A stretch of DNA of 30,738 bases from an uncultured Prevotella sp. (GCA_900769275.1 CAAGGA010000072.1:1-30738), one strand, 5' to 3'. Positions 8,224 to 17,609 are shown, counted from the first letter of the stretch. Notes: generated by a model not told the origin, from the letters alone. A program made the numbers and translations.

Positions 8224-11025
8224 TCATCGCAGAACAAATTTTGCCGTGTCTTTCCATCCCTTTCCGTCCTCTACGCAGACGAAGAAGATTCCTTTCTGTT
8301 GTGGCAAATGAAGCAAGGTCGCTGTGCCGGAGAAAGATTGTGTCAGCACAAATTTTCCCGTATAGTCGCATACCGTTGCTTTCAGGTGTGCCGCGCCAGA
8401 TTGTCGTGAGACGATGAGCATTATATTTCCGCCATGTGTCCTAACGAGCCGTATGCCGTCTGTCGTCTTGTCAGCGAGGATGTCAGCCGTTCCTGTTGTC
8501 GTGGTGCCGCTGGTCTCGTAGGCTCCGAGGTCGGGTGCCGTTCCGTTGAATGCTATTCCGTTCACTTCCGTCCCTCTGTAGATTGTGGAGCTGACAGGCG
8601 TTCCCTTGTCGATGAGGAACGAGCCTTCCTTGATGTGTGCGAAGGTGGAATAGGGCAGGCTTCCGTCAGCGTTGCGTGGTGCGATGAGTTGCGCATGGTT
8701 TGTGATGTCGGTGAACTCTGTCGGCGAGGCTTTGCTGAACTCGCAGGTCGTCGTTGTCAGTCCGTCAAGCGATGTGTCAACCTGAAAGCGTCCGTATTCA
8801 CCGTATTTCCCTTCCTCTCCAGGTTTGGGCAGTCCCGTGTTCTTGTCTATCTTGTCCGTAGCGGCATTGTCGTTGATGGCGATGCAGTTTGTCAGTGCCA
8901 CGGAGTGTCCCTCCGCAATGCTCTCATAGATGCGGTACGAGTATGCTTTATCGCTGATGCTCTTGAGTGTCATTCCCGTGCAGTTGTTCAGGATGATGTC
9001 ACCGGCGTTGTGGTTTTGGTCGAAGCCCTTCGCCTTGTTGCACACGGCGAGACACCGATTCATATAGACATTCATCGCACCCTGGTCGCTGCCCATCTTG
9101 AAGCCATTGCCGTTGCCGCTTGAGGCGATGGTATTCTCGTCAAGGAATCCGTTCTTATAAGCCAGACATTCTTCAAGGATGACGGTCTTATTATCTCCGA
9201 ATCCTCCCTCTTTCTTAAAGAACACGTCCCATCCGTCGTCAGAGTTGAACCATGCGCGACATCCGTAGAAATAATTGCCGTCGCCGACAGAAAGTTTCGG
9301 AGCGAATCCATCGGCGTCTCCCTGTCCCTCGTCGCAGTTGAGATAAGCGTCGCAGTTGATGATGCGGTTGTTGGCGGCAAGGTTTTTCAGTTGCAGACCC
9401 GAGTCACCGTTCCGGTAAAAATTGCATTCTTCTATGATGTTGTCGTGAGCCTGGTCGGTGGCGTTTATGATGTCCTCAGCGGAGCCTCCTTCCGGTTTGT
9501 TTCGTTCGATGAGCATCCCGTTGTCGCTTGCGTTCGTTATGTCGATGCGGTAGAAATGCCAATAACTGCCGCATAGTCTGATGCCTTGATAAGGATTGTT
9601 GGAGTGCGAGTGGTAGGGCATGGCAGAGAAGTCGAGAATAGCCCTTCCTCCTTTTGCTACGACATTGATGTATGCGTCTTCTTTTCCGCTATGGTTGATG
9701 TTGATGCGTGCGTCATAGACGTATGTTCCCGCCATCATATAGATGGTGTCTCCTGCAAGAGCCATGTCCGCCGCTTTCTGCAGTGAGAAGAAAGGTGCCG
9801 CCTCCGAACCGTCACCCGTTGTATCGTTGCCTGCGGGCGAGCAGTGGATGATTTGTCCGTCGAAGTCGGGGATAACGAGTTCGCCTGTTGTGACGCTTCT
9901 CTCGTCGCCGTATGCCGTCCCCGCCTTTGTCGTGGCGAAGGCACGGTAGAAGTAAGTGGTGTTGGGCAGTAGTCGCATCACGGCATTGAACGAGCCATCG
10001 TCACCGATGCCGTTTCCGAGAGCCTTTGTTGCTTTCTCCGCGGTGGGATTTTCCGTTGTGCTATATACCACGCCGTATGTTGCGGGAGATGCTCCCCCAT
10101 CGTCGGTTATTATGCCTCCGGTGTAAGCCGCCATTGTCTTGTGGTCTGTCGAGGTGGAATTCAGTCTTGCCTCCGTTGTAGTGAGGACGGCAGGAGTTGC
10201 GTCAGCCGTCTTGAAACTACGCGCGTCGCCATATCCCGTTCCTGCTCCAGTGATGGCGTATGCCCTGTAGTAAACCGTTGTTTCAGCCTCCAGTCCGGTA
10301 ATCCTCACGTCGAACGGTGTGGCAGAGGCTTTCAGTTTGTTGTCCGCCGTTGAAGGCTCCGTGTTCTCCGTGCTCCAGCACACGCCCCACTCTATCATCT
10401 CCTTGTCTCCAGGGTTGACGATCTCTCCGCCCACAGTGGCATCGGTCTTTGTTATTTCCGTCGCTTCGCCTGTCAGCATGGTGGCTTTTGTGCCGGCGGT
10501 GAGGATGGTGACATAAATGTTATCTACATCGGCGTCGGCACTGCCTTCGTTGGCGAGTTTGATGCGGTTCACCTTGATACTGTTGATGGTCACATGGTTG
10601 GTGTAGGTGGTATTGTCGGTTGTCACGGTGGAGTGCAGCGTCCACGTCTTGCCTCCGTCCTCAGACGTATATACGGTGATGCTTCTGTCTCCGCGTCCCT
10701 CCATGAAGCACAGTTCCTTCGCACCGCGGTCGAGCACGGGCAGCACCACGCTGCTGCCAGAGTTCTTTGTCATGCGGAGGTCTCGTTCGCCCATTCCCGT
10801 GCGCAGATATTTCGAGTTGGTGCTTGAGCTTGCATTGACGTATATCCATTCTCCGTAAGGCTCGTCGTATTTCTGTTCGGAGGACGAGCGGCTTGAAGGA
10901 TATGTGGCCTTGTCCTCAAAATCATGTCTGAAATAGACGGGGTCATCCTGGGCGCAGGCAGGCAAGGTGTGGAGTAACGCGGTCAGCGACACGGCGGCGG
11001 TTCGCAGCAGATAAGGGAATGTCAT
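8224..11025 (-). CDS. Secreted pectate lyase, PL9 family, with Fn3-like domains
   Basis: Predicted to cleave polygalacturonate by beta-elimination. The 933 residues run: signal peptide 1-25 (cleavage near ACA|QDD), a beta-sandwich-like region about 26-175, two Fn3-like domains about 177-272 and 275-385 (both with the YYRAYA / YGDxRS pattern), a PL9 right-handed beta-helix about 390-770, and a C-terminal domain about 860-933 resembling type IX secretion sorting domains (DYTGK, GIFFVCVEDG, KFVLR). PL9 hallmarks are clear: GDADGFAPK, NSDDGWD near 594-600 (calcium-binding aspartates in Pel9A) and NGNGFKMG near 636-643 with the likely catalytic lysine. The enzyme appears intact. It pairs functionally with the PL11 lyase at 12660-17126, though remnants of another locus separate them. 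Confidence 0.9.
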   Translation of the reverse strand: MTFPYLLRTAAVSLTALLHTLPACAQDDPVYFRHDFEDKATYPSSRSSSEQKYDEPYGEWIYVNASSSTNSKYLRTGMGERDLRMTKNSGSSVVLPVLDRGAKELCFMEGRGDRSITVYTSEDGGKTWTLHSTVTTDNTTYTNHVTINSIKVNRIKLANEGSADADVDNIYVTILTAGTKATMLTGEATEITKTDATVGGEIVNPGDKEMIEWGVCWSTENTEPSTADNKLKASATPFDVRITGLEAETTVYYRAYAITGAGTGYGDARSFKTADATPAVLTTTEARLNSTSTDHKTMAAYTGGIITDDGGASPATYGVVYSTTENPTAEKATKALGNGIGDDGSFNAVMRLLPNTTYFYRAFATTKAGTAYGDERSVTTGELVIPDFDGQIIHCSPAGNDTTGDGSEAAPFFSLQKAADMALAGDTIYMMAGTYVYDARININHSGKEDAYINVVAKGGRAILDFSAMPYHSHSNNPYQGIRLCGSYWHFYRIDITNASDNGMLIERNKPEGGSAEDIINATDQAHDNIIEECNFYRNGDSGLQLKNLAANNRIINCDAYLNCDEGQGDADGFAPKLSVGDGNYFYGCRAWFNSDDGWDVFFKKEGGFGDNKTVILEECLAYKNGFLDENTIASSGNGNGFKMGSDQGAMNVYMNRCLAVCNKAKGFDQNHNAGDIILNNCTGMTLKSISDKAYSYRIYESIAEGHSVALTNCIAINDNAATDKIDKNTGLPKPGEEGKYGEYGRFQVDTSLDGLTTTTCEFSKASPTEFTDITNHAQLIAPRNADGSLPYSTFAHIKEGSFLIDKGTPVSSTIYRGTEVNGIAFNGTAPDLGAYETSGTTTTGTADILADKTTDGIRLVRTHGGNIMLIVSRQSGAAHLKATVCDYTGKFVLTQSFSGTATLLHLPQQKGIFFVCVEDGKGWKDTAKFVLR

Positions 11026-11274
11026 GGTCTTGAATTTTTGTCAGTTAGATTGAAATAATCCCGAATAGATCATTAGCGTCATGATGAAAACCGCTGTATT
11101 TTTTAGCGGATGTTTTTTCGTTTTGAGGGAGCAATGGGGATGCCATTGTAACCGAAAAACGGGAAGGCAGATGACAAGAAGACAGTATGTCTGCGCGGAA
11201 CAGCCTGATGACCGATGCGGGATAATAGCAGATTGTATGTAGATTCCAAGTGCGGTTTTATGTAAAAAGCGGTG

Positions 11275-11282
11275 CAAAGATA
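11275..11282 (-). promoter_or_regulatory. Possible -7 element upstream of the PL9 gene
   Basis: The minus strand reads TATCTTTG, a match to TAnnTTTG, inside the common Bacteroidetes context GCAAAGATACAAA on the plus strand. No good TTTG lies at the expected -33 spacing. It would give a leader of about 240 nt before the start at 11025. Confidence 0.4.
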
Positions 11283-11386
11283 CAAATAATTGCTGAAATA
11301 CAGGAAACAATCATCAGCAAATTGCAGGAATCCATGAGACAATTCGCAAGATATTCCATAAAAACCTGTTACCATACCACTTTTGC

Positions 11387-11605
11387 TTATCTAAGGACAT
11401 GGCGACAATACAGCTGTGCCTGCAAAGCCGCCCCTATGCTGTCGAGCTGGGCAAAGAGTTCCTCTATCTTGGCTACCATGCGTTGTTGCTCGGGGAGAGG
11501 GGGGAGTAAAATCAAGTTTTTTTTTATTGTGGGCACAGTTAATGTAACGCTTTTGTATCCATCGTTGTATTTTAGTTTCGTATTCATGCGGTTTTGGCTG
11601 CACAA
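11387..11605 (-). pseudogene. Fragment of a type I restriction specificity subunit (hsdS)
   Basis: A 72-residue frame holds only the end of one HsdS repeat: the conserved linker ILLPPLPEQQRMVAKIEELFAQLDS that precedes the long helix joining target-recognition domains. Full HsdS proteins are about 400 residues with two such repeats; both recognition domains are missing here. The fragment begins 3 bp after the nuclease fragment at 11609. The order YhcG-like nuclease then hsdS is common inside type I restriction operons, which suggests a decayed operon. No hsdM or hsdR remains in the window. Confidence 0.7.
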
Positions 11606-11608
11606 ATA

Positions 11609-12022
11609 CTATTCATGTCCTTCCAGTTTCTTTAATTCCTCATTTTCTTCAAACTCCTCTATCCACTCCTTCACCTTAGCCTGCAACAAGGCTTTGTCGG
11701 GAAGGTAAAGCTGATAGGCGGAGGCATAGATGTTGGCATCCTTGGGCAACGTAAGTTCTACTAACGCATCGTTCTTTTCCTTACACAGCAGAATGCCAAT
11801 TGTCGGCTTTTCAAAGTCTTGTTTGACATGGCGGTCGTAATAATTGACATACATCTGCATCTGCCCGAGGTCTTGGTGGGTAAGCTTGTCTATCTTCAAG
11901 TCTATCAGCACATAGCATTGTAGCAAACGATTGTACAACACCAGATCTACAAAGAAATGCTGCTCGTCGAACGAGAACCTTTTCTGCCTTGCCTCGAAGA
12001 GGAAATCTTTGCCTAATTCCAA
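11609..12022 (-). pseudogene. Truncated YhcG/DUF1016-type PDDEXK nuclease
   Basis: The 137 residues match only the C-terminal nuclease domain of YhcG/DUF1016 proteins, which are normally about 330-370 residues. Visible are ELGKDFLFEARQKR, the catalytic-type Asp in FFVDLVLYNR, DLK in VLIDLKIDKL, and the QMQMYVNYYDR helix. The N-terminal DUF1016_N domain is absent, and I could not find it in the other frames up to 12330. The nuclease core residues persist, so the break may be recent or the fragment may still be made. Likely an accessory gene of the same degraded type I restriction locus as the hsdS fragment. Confidence 0.72.
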
Positions 12023-12404
12023 CAGGAATTGCTGAATTTACTCTTGCCTTTTCCTCTGGTGTCATGGCTTTCCATTTACAATTCCATATTATCGGAAGTC
12101 TGTTCCTGCAAGAATTCATGTGCGGACAGGATGTCAACTTACCGTTCTTCCTTATCGGCAATGTCAAGTTGTCTGACCAACCATGTTGGCGATAGAATCC
12201 CTTATCCGGGAGAACAGTCCTTATTCCATTCCAACCTTCAAGGCAGTAATATTCTGCAAAAATAGTGAATAAAATCTGATAGTCAAAATTATTGCCTGTG
12301 TTTTTTTGTAACTGAAATTGCAATCAGGTGAGATATAAAGGAAATGAAACGATGTCAACATCAATACCGGTGGGGCGTGCGACGAAGGGTCAAGGCAGAT
12401 AATG

Positions 12405-12446
12405 ACCGATGTGTGTAAGGAAATGCAGATCCTTATTCACATCGGT
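12405..12446. repeat. 42-nt imperfect hairpin
   Basis: Arms ACCGATGTGTGTAAGGA (12405-12421) and TCCTTATTCACATCGGT (12430-12446) pair at 15 of 17 positions around an 8-nt loop. No T run follows on the minus strand, so a simple intrinsic terminator is not obvious. Confidence 0.65.
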
Positions 12447-12574
12447 TGACCATGTCTTCCTCCTCCGCACCTCGGCGATGTTCAGACAAGTTAGGATTTC
12501 CTGTGGATAACCATGGTCTTTCCGCTGTCGGGAGACTTGTAGGAATCAGCGTATGTCCAGGCAATGAAAGGACT

Positions 12575-12616
12575 GCGGGACACAGTGCATAAATGGACTT
12601 ATGCATTGTGTCCCGC
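12575..12616 (-). terminator. 42-nt hairpin after the rhamnogalacturonan lyase gene
   Basis: Arms GCGGGACACAGTGCATAA (12575-12592) and TTATGCATTGTGTCCCGC (12599-12616) pair over 18 positions with one G-T/A-C type mismatch around a 6-nt loop. It lies about 45 bp past the PL11 stop codon. The stem is strong but lacks a clean T run, so it may protect the 3' end or mark an element boundary instead. Confidence 0.5.
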
Positions 12617-12659
12617 GCGGTTTCTGTAAACAAAAGGAGGGGTGGATGAATGCGGAGGA

Positions 12660-15600
12660 CTACCGTCTCACGGTTCTCTTCACTCCGTTGATGATGTATA
12701 TGCCTGATGAAGTTACACTCTTGACAGCCCTTCCGCTGATGTCGTAGTTGCTATTGTCGTCAGACATGGAATCTGCGTGAGTGGCGTCAATGCCTGTGGG
12801 GTCAGGCACTATGGTGATAATACCTTCAGAGGCAAGGCGTGAGGTGTCCCATAGCCAGCCTTCCTTGGGCACTGCCGGGGTGATAGCGGGCTTGCCCTCG
12901 ATGGTAATCTTTCCGTCGCCCGTAAACACCCTTAACTCCGCATGGTCCGTGATGGCATACGAGTCGGTGAGGTTGACAAAGGTTATGACGGGATTGGCCA
13001 GTCTTACCTCACCGCTGACCTCAAAGGTGTCGGAGGTGGTGCTGGCTGCGGTGGAGCGTGTGCGCACCCTGAGGACGGCTCCTGCGTCCATCGTCAGCGT
13101 GCCGTCTATGGTCAGCGTGCCGAGGGCGAGTGACGTGCCCCTGCCTGCTCCGAGCGTGCCGCTGGTCTTTACGGTGACACTGCCTGTCATTCCCGGACCG
13201 TCCAGCGTGCCTCCCGCGTGAACGGTGATGCTGCCAGTGGTGACGGGCTTCTTTGTATTCTTCGCTTCCAACGTGCCTGCATAGACATTAAGATTTCCCG
13301 CACTTGCCCCAGTGAGAGAGAGCCTTCCGTCACCATATTTGTTGAGAGTGGCAGCGGCGTTGAATGCACCTGCAAATGTAGAGTTTTCGGAAAGGTAGCC
13401 CACGTTCCATGTGCCTGTGGAGAGGGTGCAATCGGTGGCTGTTGATGTCAGTGTACCCACGTTGTGAGTGTAGTTTCCCTCGTTCTTGTCCGAGCTGTAG
13501 CCTGCCGCATAGACGCCTTCGCCGAGGCGCAATGTTGCCTTAGACAAGTCCATGGCGCGACGCAGACGCCACTGACCCGATGCCACTTCGTAAATACCTT
13601 CAAACAGTGAGCAGTCTGTATAGACGTCACCCCGGACGTATGGGAAACTGATAGAATAAGTGCCCTTTCCAGTCAGTGCTCCCTTGACCGTACACCGGCT
13701 GCCGGCTTTGAAGGTCAGGGTTTTCATATAGTCTATTTCTATCGCATTCTGCACGGTCGGAACGGTGCTGGTGGAGTTGCAGTCAAACATGGCAATGGTG
13801 GCGTTTCCCGTCACGTGTATGGTGCTGGCGGACTTGCCGAAGGTGGTGTTCCATGCGCCCATGGCGAGGGTTCCGGCTTGCAGTATGGTGGCGTTCCACG
13901 TGTTGGCTCCGAGATACGTGATGTTGACCTGCCCTGCCCCGGTCTTCACCAGCGTCCCCCCACCCTGTATCAATCCCTTGAGGGCGACGGTGCCCGAGGC
14001 TATGCTGATGGTGGCTGTGTTGGTCAGCGTGACGCCACGGTTGGTGGAGGTGTTCTCGTTGTTGACAAGGAGGGTGGCTTTTCCTATGCGCAGGTTGTCC
14101 GCATCGGCAGATGCAGCACCAAGCGAGGAAGGCAGTCCGCCATCGGCAAGTTCCTTGACAGCGACAGTGCCCGCATTGATGACTGTAGCACCCGTATAGT
14201 CAGACTTGACGGCATTGAGCACAAGCCTGCCCTTTCCGTTCTTTACGAGCATACCGTTGCCAGATATTCCGCCATCGCCGTCAATGGTATATGTTGACTC
14301 TGTGTCAAACTCTGCTTTCGATACAGGCATACACTCATTGGCGGTAATTGTCTTTATGGCTGCATTATCGCCGAAATATACTCCGTCCTGTGCGACGAAT
14401 GCCGTTGCTGTACCATTAAGGGAGAAGTTGGATGTATGATAGTTCCACTCGCCGTTCTCCGCTCCAGTCCATTTGACACCCTGCGCTGCGTCTCTCTGAC
14501 CATGTAAGACGAGCCAAAGTGCATTGTCATGATGTGCGATGGCAGTAGCAGTGCCTGTCAGCCCTCTGAAACTTATGCTGGCAAGGTCACCGTCCCATGC
14601 TCCTCCATATTCCATCAGTTTGTACTCGCCTGGCTGGGGATTGGACGAGACGATGGTGAACACGGTCTGTGCGAGGATGGAGAGTCCGCCCTCTATCTTT
14701 ATGAGACATCCTTTGTCAATGTCCGTTTCCACGAATGTCTTTTTGTCAATGGTAAGGTTGCCTTTGATGGTGAGCGTGGCAGACGGCATGATGCGTCCGC
14801 CTTCGTAGTTCATGGCACCTTCCATCTTTATTCCTCCTACTGCGCCGCTTCCTGCAAGGGTGCCCCTCGCCCTGAGGTCTATGGTACCATCTACAGTGCC
14901 GTCCACCTGTAGCGTACCTTCGGATATGATAACCTTACCCTGTGAAGTGTGCTTGCCTTTCAGAATGAGTGTGCCCTGTTGTGACTTCCACAGGTCGGCA
15001 TTGCCGGCTATGTCACCTTCCAGTGTGACGGTCTGCGCCTTGACGGGCATGGCATAAATAGTGCCGGGACATGAACCGTCGGGGAGTGTCACCGTAGCGT
15101 TGCCCAAAGCCAGGTCCAGGAGAACGGACTTGCCATTGTCATAGACTGCAGATGTGGCGCGATCGAAGGTAGTCCATCCGCCTCCCGCCTTTGCCACGAT
15201 GTCTGCCGTCATGCACGGAGGCAGTTGCGGGCGGGGCATACCGTAACCGAGATAGAAGCCAGGATTAGGAGACTGATAGTAGCCCTTGGTGGTGCAGTCG
15301 CCACGATAGTGTGGGTCTTGCTGCAAGCAGTATATATCATTGATGGTCGTGGCATAGTCCGTGGTGAAGCCTACGATACCCACGTTGACACCATCTTCCT
15401 GATGGTTGAGTATAAGTTCTTCGCGCCAATCACCTATGATGTCGCCCCAGAACTTGGCTCTCTTTCCATAACTTGTGATGTATCGGTAGCCAGACAACTT
15501 GGCAATCTCTATGAGGCGACCGTTGAAATAGTCCTGCACATATACGTTATAATGGCTGTCTGAAGTCTGCACTATCTCACGGTCAGGCTGGTCGTCCCAC

Positions 15601-17126
15601 CAGATGCCTTCTGTGGGAAAGACATTGGTCAGCCCGTCTATGCGGTCGCCTTTGGCGTCATACACGCCGTCCATGGTTGACCACATTTCCCATCCCAAAT
15701 GGTCTTTGTCAATATCCATGCATTCACCTCTTCCTACATCGCCGACGGCAGGCAGGTACCATTTCTTGATAGGTTCTCCCGTGCCTGCGTCAAAAAGGAT
15801 TTGTCCGAGCATATCCGATGCGTCCTGCTGGATGGAGAAGGTCTCAAGTCCCGGACGTTCGGGGTCAATGTCGGATGTTCGGTGGCGGTCACCGTGGGAT
15901 ATGCCGGAGTTGTAGAGCGTTGTACCGTCATGGTCCATGCAGTAGGCTCCGCTACTCATCTCGTCCCGTCCGTCGCCGTCAGCGTCAAGGATGCGTATCT
16001 GGTGGAAGGTGGCTCCGCCCGTCTTTTCCATGAATATCTGATGCCAGTTGGTGGCAGCGCCCGATGAAAAGTCGAACGAGAAGGCAGAATTGCGGTACTG
16101 GTGGGCTCCAGATGTAGTACGAGTGTGCCATTCCATCACCACGGCAGGATGTATTCCATCGGGATAGAAGATGCCTACATGACCGACATGCTTGTTGTAT
16201 TCCTCGCCCATGAGCGTCGCCTTGTTGTTCCTGTTGTACGCGTCGTCATAAGCCTGCTCTACGCAAGCCTTCTCCGCTCCCGTCATGCCGTCGATGACGG
16301 AGAAATATTTGGGTGGGTTGACGGTCGTCTGTTCGTTGTAGTCGATGATGCCATCGCCGTCGGTGTCGGGCGTGGTGCTGCCGTTGGCATATAGTCCCCA
16401 CGTGCCGTTGTCCTTGTCCCAAAAGCGTGTGCCGTCACTCGTCTGCACGATGACCTCCCCCTTGCCATCGCAGTCTATGTCGTAGGCGCATATCTGGTCA
16501 TCCTGTCCGGTGGAACTCCATTCGTTGGGTCCGAGGTCAACGGTCCAAAGATAAGTGCCGTCGGCAAGATATGCTTCGAGATAGTGGCGGTTGGAAGAGA
16601 CGGAGTTGCGGTCCACGACATAGTCGTATTCTCCGTTGCCGTCAAGGTCTATGGGCCAGCAGAACTTGGTGTCGAAGTCTTTGTTTTCAAGCGGACTGTT
16701 GTTGAAGAGGATACTCATGTACATATTGCGCAAGTCCATACTTTTCATATTGAATGGTATGCTTGGCTCACGTTCCACAACGTTGTCTCCCTCACCCGTG
16801 ACGATACTCACAGCGATGTCAGTGCCTACGGGAATCTTCGATGTAGTAGTTTTGTAGTTGGTGTTGGTCAGAGGTTGTGAGTTGAGTAAGGAAAAGTCCG
16901 CTGCCCCAGCCGTTCTGATGTAGATATTGTATCTTGCGTCTTCAGGTTCCTGTGCCAACCGTCGCCATGTCACGGTGACGCTGCTGCCGTTCTGCACGGC
17001 AACCACTCCCCGTCCGAGCTGCTGCTGTATGCGCTGGGCATGGACAGGGGCAAAGGCAAGAAGAATCATCGCTGCTATGCCCGCAAGTCTTCTCCACAGG
17101 TAGGCGGCAGGGTTAGTCTCTTTCAT
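12660..17126 (-). CDS. Secreted PL11 rhamnogalacturonan lyase with beta-strand repeat region
   Basis: Predicted to cut the rhamnogalacturonan I backbone by beta-elimination. The 1488 residues start with a signal peptide (1-30, cleavage near VHA|Q). The PL11 catalytic region is about 31-640: FCWPIDLDGNGEYDYVVDR, DADGDGRDEMSSG, DIIGDWREELILN and NPGFYLGYGMPRPQ are typical of YesW/YesX-like enzymes. From about 640 to 1440 the chain is Gly/Thr/Val-rich with autotransporter-associated beta-strand repeats (NGKGRLVLN, YTGATVINAGTV, KTGAGQVNITYLG, KYGDGRLSLTGAS). The last about 30 residues (YDISGRAV ... GIYIINGVKRTVRR) resemble a short type IX sorting tail. Ordinary PL11 enzymes are about 600 residues, so the repeat region more than doubles the protein. 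The start overlaps the lipoprotein stop as ATGA. Confidence 0.9.
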   Translation of the reverse strand: MKETNPAAYLWRRLAGIAAMILLAFAPVHAQRIQQQLGRGVVAVQNGSSVTVTWRRLAQEPEDARYNIYIRTAGAADFSLLNSQPLTNTNYKTTTSKIPVGTDIAVSIVTGEGDNVVEREPSIPFNMKSMDLRNMYMSILFNNSPLENKDFDTKFCWPIDLDGNGEYDYVVDRNSVSSNRHYLEAYLADGTYLWTVDLGPNEWSSTGQDDQICAYDIDCDGKGEVIVQTSDGTRFWDKDNGTWGLYANGSTTPDTDGDGIIDYNEQTTVNPPKYFSVIDGMTGAEKACVEQAYDDAYNRNNKATLMGEEYNKHVGHVGIFYPDGIHPAVVMEWHTRTTSGAHQYRNSAFSFDFSSGAATNWHQIFMEKTGGATFHQIRILDADGDGRDEMSSGAYCMDHDGTTLYNSGISHGDRHRTSDIDPERPGLETFSIQQDASDMLGQILFDAGTGEPIKKWYLPAVGDVGRGECMDIDKDHLGWEMWSTMDGVYDAKGDRIDGLTNVFPTEGIWWDDQPDREIVQTSDSHYNVYVQDYFNGRLIEIAKLSGYRYITSYGKRAKFWGDIIGDWREELILNHQEDGVNVGIVGFTTDYATTINDIYCLQQDPHYRGDCTTKGYYQSPNPGFYLGYGMPRPQLPPCMTADIVAKAGGGWTTFDRATSAVYDNGKSVLLDLALGNATVTLPDGSCPGTIYAMPVKAQTVTLEGDIAGNADLWKSQQGTLILKGKHTSQGKVIISEGTLQVDGTVDGTIDLRARGTLAGSGAVGGIKMEGAMNYEGGRIMPSATLTIKGNLTIDKKTFVETDIDKGCLIKIEGGLSILAQTVFTIVSSNPQPGEYKLMEYGGAWDGDLASISFRGLTGTATAIAHHDNALWLVLHGQRDAAQGVKWTGAENGEWNYHTSNFSLNGTATAFVAQDGVYFGDNAAIKTITANECMPVSKAEFDTESTYTIDGDGGISGNGMLVKNGKGRLVLNAVKSDYTGATVINAGTVAVKELADGGLPSSLGAASADADNLRIGKATLLVNNENTSTNRGVTLTNTATISIASGTVALKGLIQGGGTLVKTGAGQVNITYLGANTWNATILQAGTLAMGAWNTTFGKSASTIHVTGNATIAMFDCNSTSTVPTVQNAIEIDYMKTLTFKAGSRCTVKGALTGKGTYSISFPYVRGDVYTDCSLFEGIYEVASGQWRLRRAMDLSKATLRLGEGVYAAGYSSDKNEGNYTHNVGTLTSTATDCTLSTGTWNVGYLSENSTFAGAFNAAATLNKYGDGRLSLTGASAGNLNVYAGTLEAKNTKKPVTTGSITVHAGGTLDGPGMTGSVTVKTSGTLGAGRGTSLALGTLTIDGTLTMDAGAVLRVRTRSTAASTTSDTFEVSGEVRLANPVITFVNLTDSYAITDHAELRVFTGDGKITIEGKPAITPAVPKEGWLWDTSRLASEGIITIVPDPTGIDATHADSMSDDNSNYDISGRAVKSVTSSGIYIINGVKRTVRR

Positions 17127-17515
17127 TCCGTGGTTTCCTCCCCGTCTTCTCCCTCTTCGCTGATGATACCGCCTGCCATTTCCTCTATGAAGCCCTTAGC
17201 CTGGTTGGAGAGGTCGTTGAGATCCTTTTGCCATTGCTTCATGGCGCCTCTGCTGATGTATTTGTAGCAGATGGCTTTGAGGCGACCTATCTCCTGATCT
17301 TCTTCGTCGGTGAAGTCGTATTCTTCGAGTTGTATTATTATTTCCTCATACTGTGCTTTAGCCTCTCTCCAGTCCTCTTTTGTAAAGTCTTTGGAGTTAT
17401 CCTTCAGATATTCGGTGTATTCGCGCAGATTGTCGAGTGCTTCCGCTTTTTTATCGCAGGAAGAGAATAGAAAGGCAGTAAGTGCCAGAAGCGCACAGAA
17501 TAGTATTTTCTTCAT
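17123..17515 (-). CDS. Small lipoprotein, function unknown
   Basis: The 130 residues begin with a lipoprotein signal peptide, MKKILFCALLALTAFLFSSC, with the lipidated cysteine at position 20. The mature part is helical and acidic (repeated Glu/Asp, Lys), with a tail of EEGEDGEETTE. It is not assigned to a function. Its stop codon overlaps the PL11 lyase start by 4 bp (ATGA), so the two are probably translated together; the GGGAGGAAA in its last codons may serve as ribosome-binding site for the lyase. It lies 94 bp after the TIR gene with no clear promoter in the gap, so read-through from the cassette is possible. Confidence 0.85.
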   Translation of the reverse strand: MKKILFCALLALTAFLFSSCDKKAEALDNLREYTEYLKDNSKDFTKEDWREAKAQYEEIIIQLEEYDFTDEEDQEIGRLKAICYKYISRGAMKQWQKDLNDLSNQAKGFIEEMAGGIISEEGEDGEETTE

Positions 17516-17609
17516 AGTGGATATCGTTATGTGGTGTTCTATAAATAAGTTTTCAATTTTCCGGGGTTTCCCTTTTATGCCTGTCTAAAGCTGCCTTATG
17601 GAACACCCA

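Larger units (their letters stand above)
12023..12659. other. Region without a recognisable gene
   Basis: Frames here are short and broken. The minus-strand frame up to 12323 (containing KAMTPEEKARVNSAIPVGI) runs out of frame into the nuclease fragment and matches no family I recognise; it may be an eroded part of the same restriction locus. Two 42-nt hairpins (12405-12446 and 12575-12616) are the only clear structures. Confidence 0.5.

Noticed and set aside
11041..11310. An 89-codon minus-strand frame upstream of the PL9 gene
   Set aside because: Its Cys/His/Leu-rich composition fits no family, and the region contains a promoter-like element; it is more likely leader DNA.
11811..12323. A 170-codon minus-strand frame overlapping the nuclease fragment
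   Set aside because: Its second half is the nuclease sequence read out of frame, and its first half shows no recognisable protein; at most it is debris of the restriction locus.
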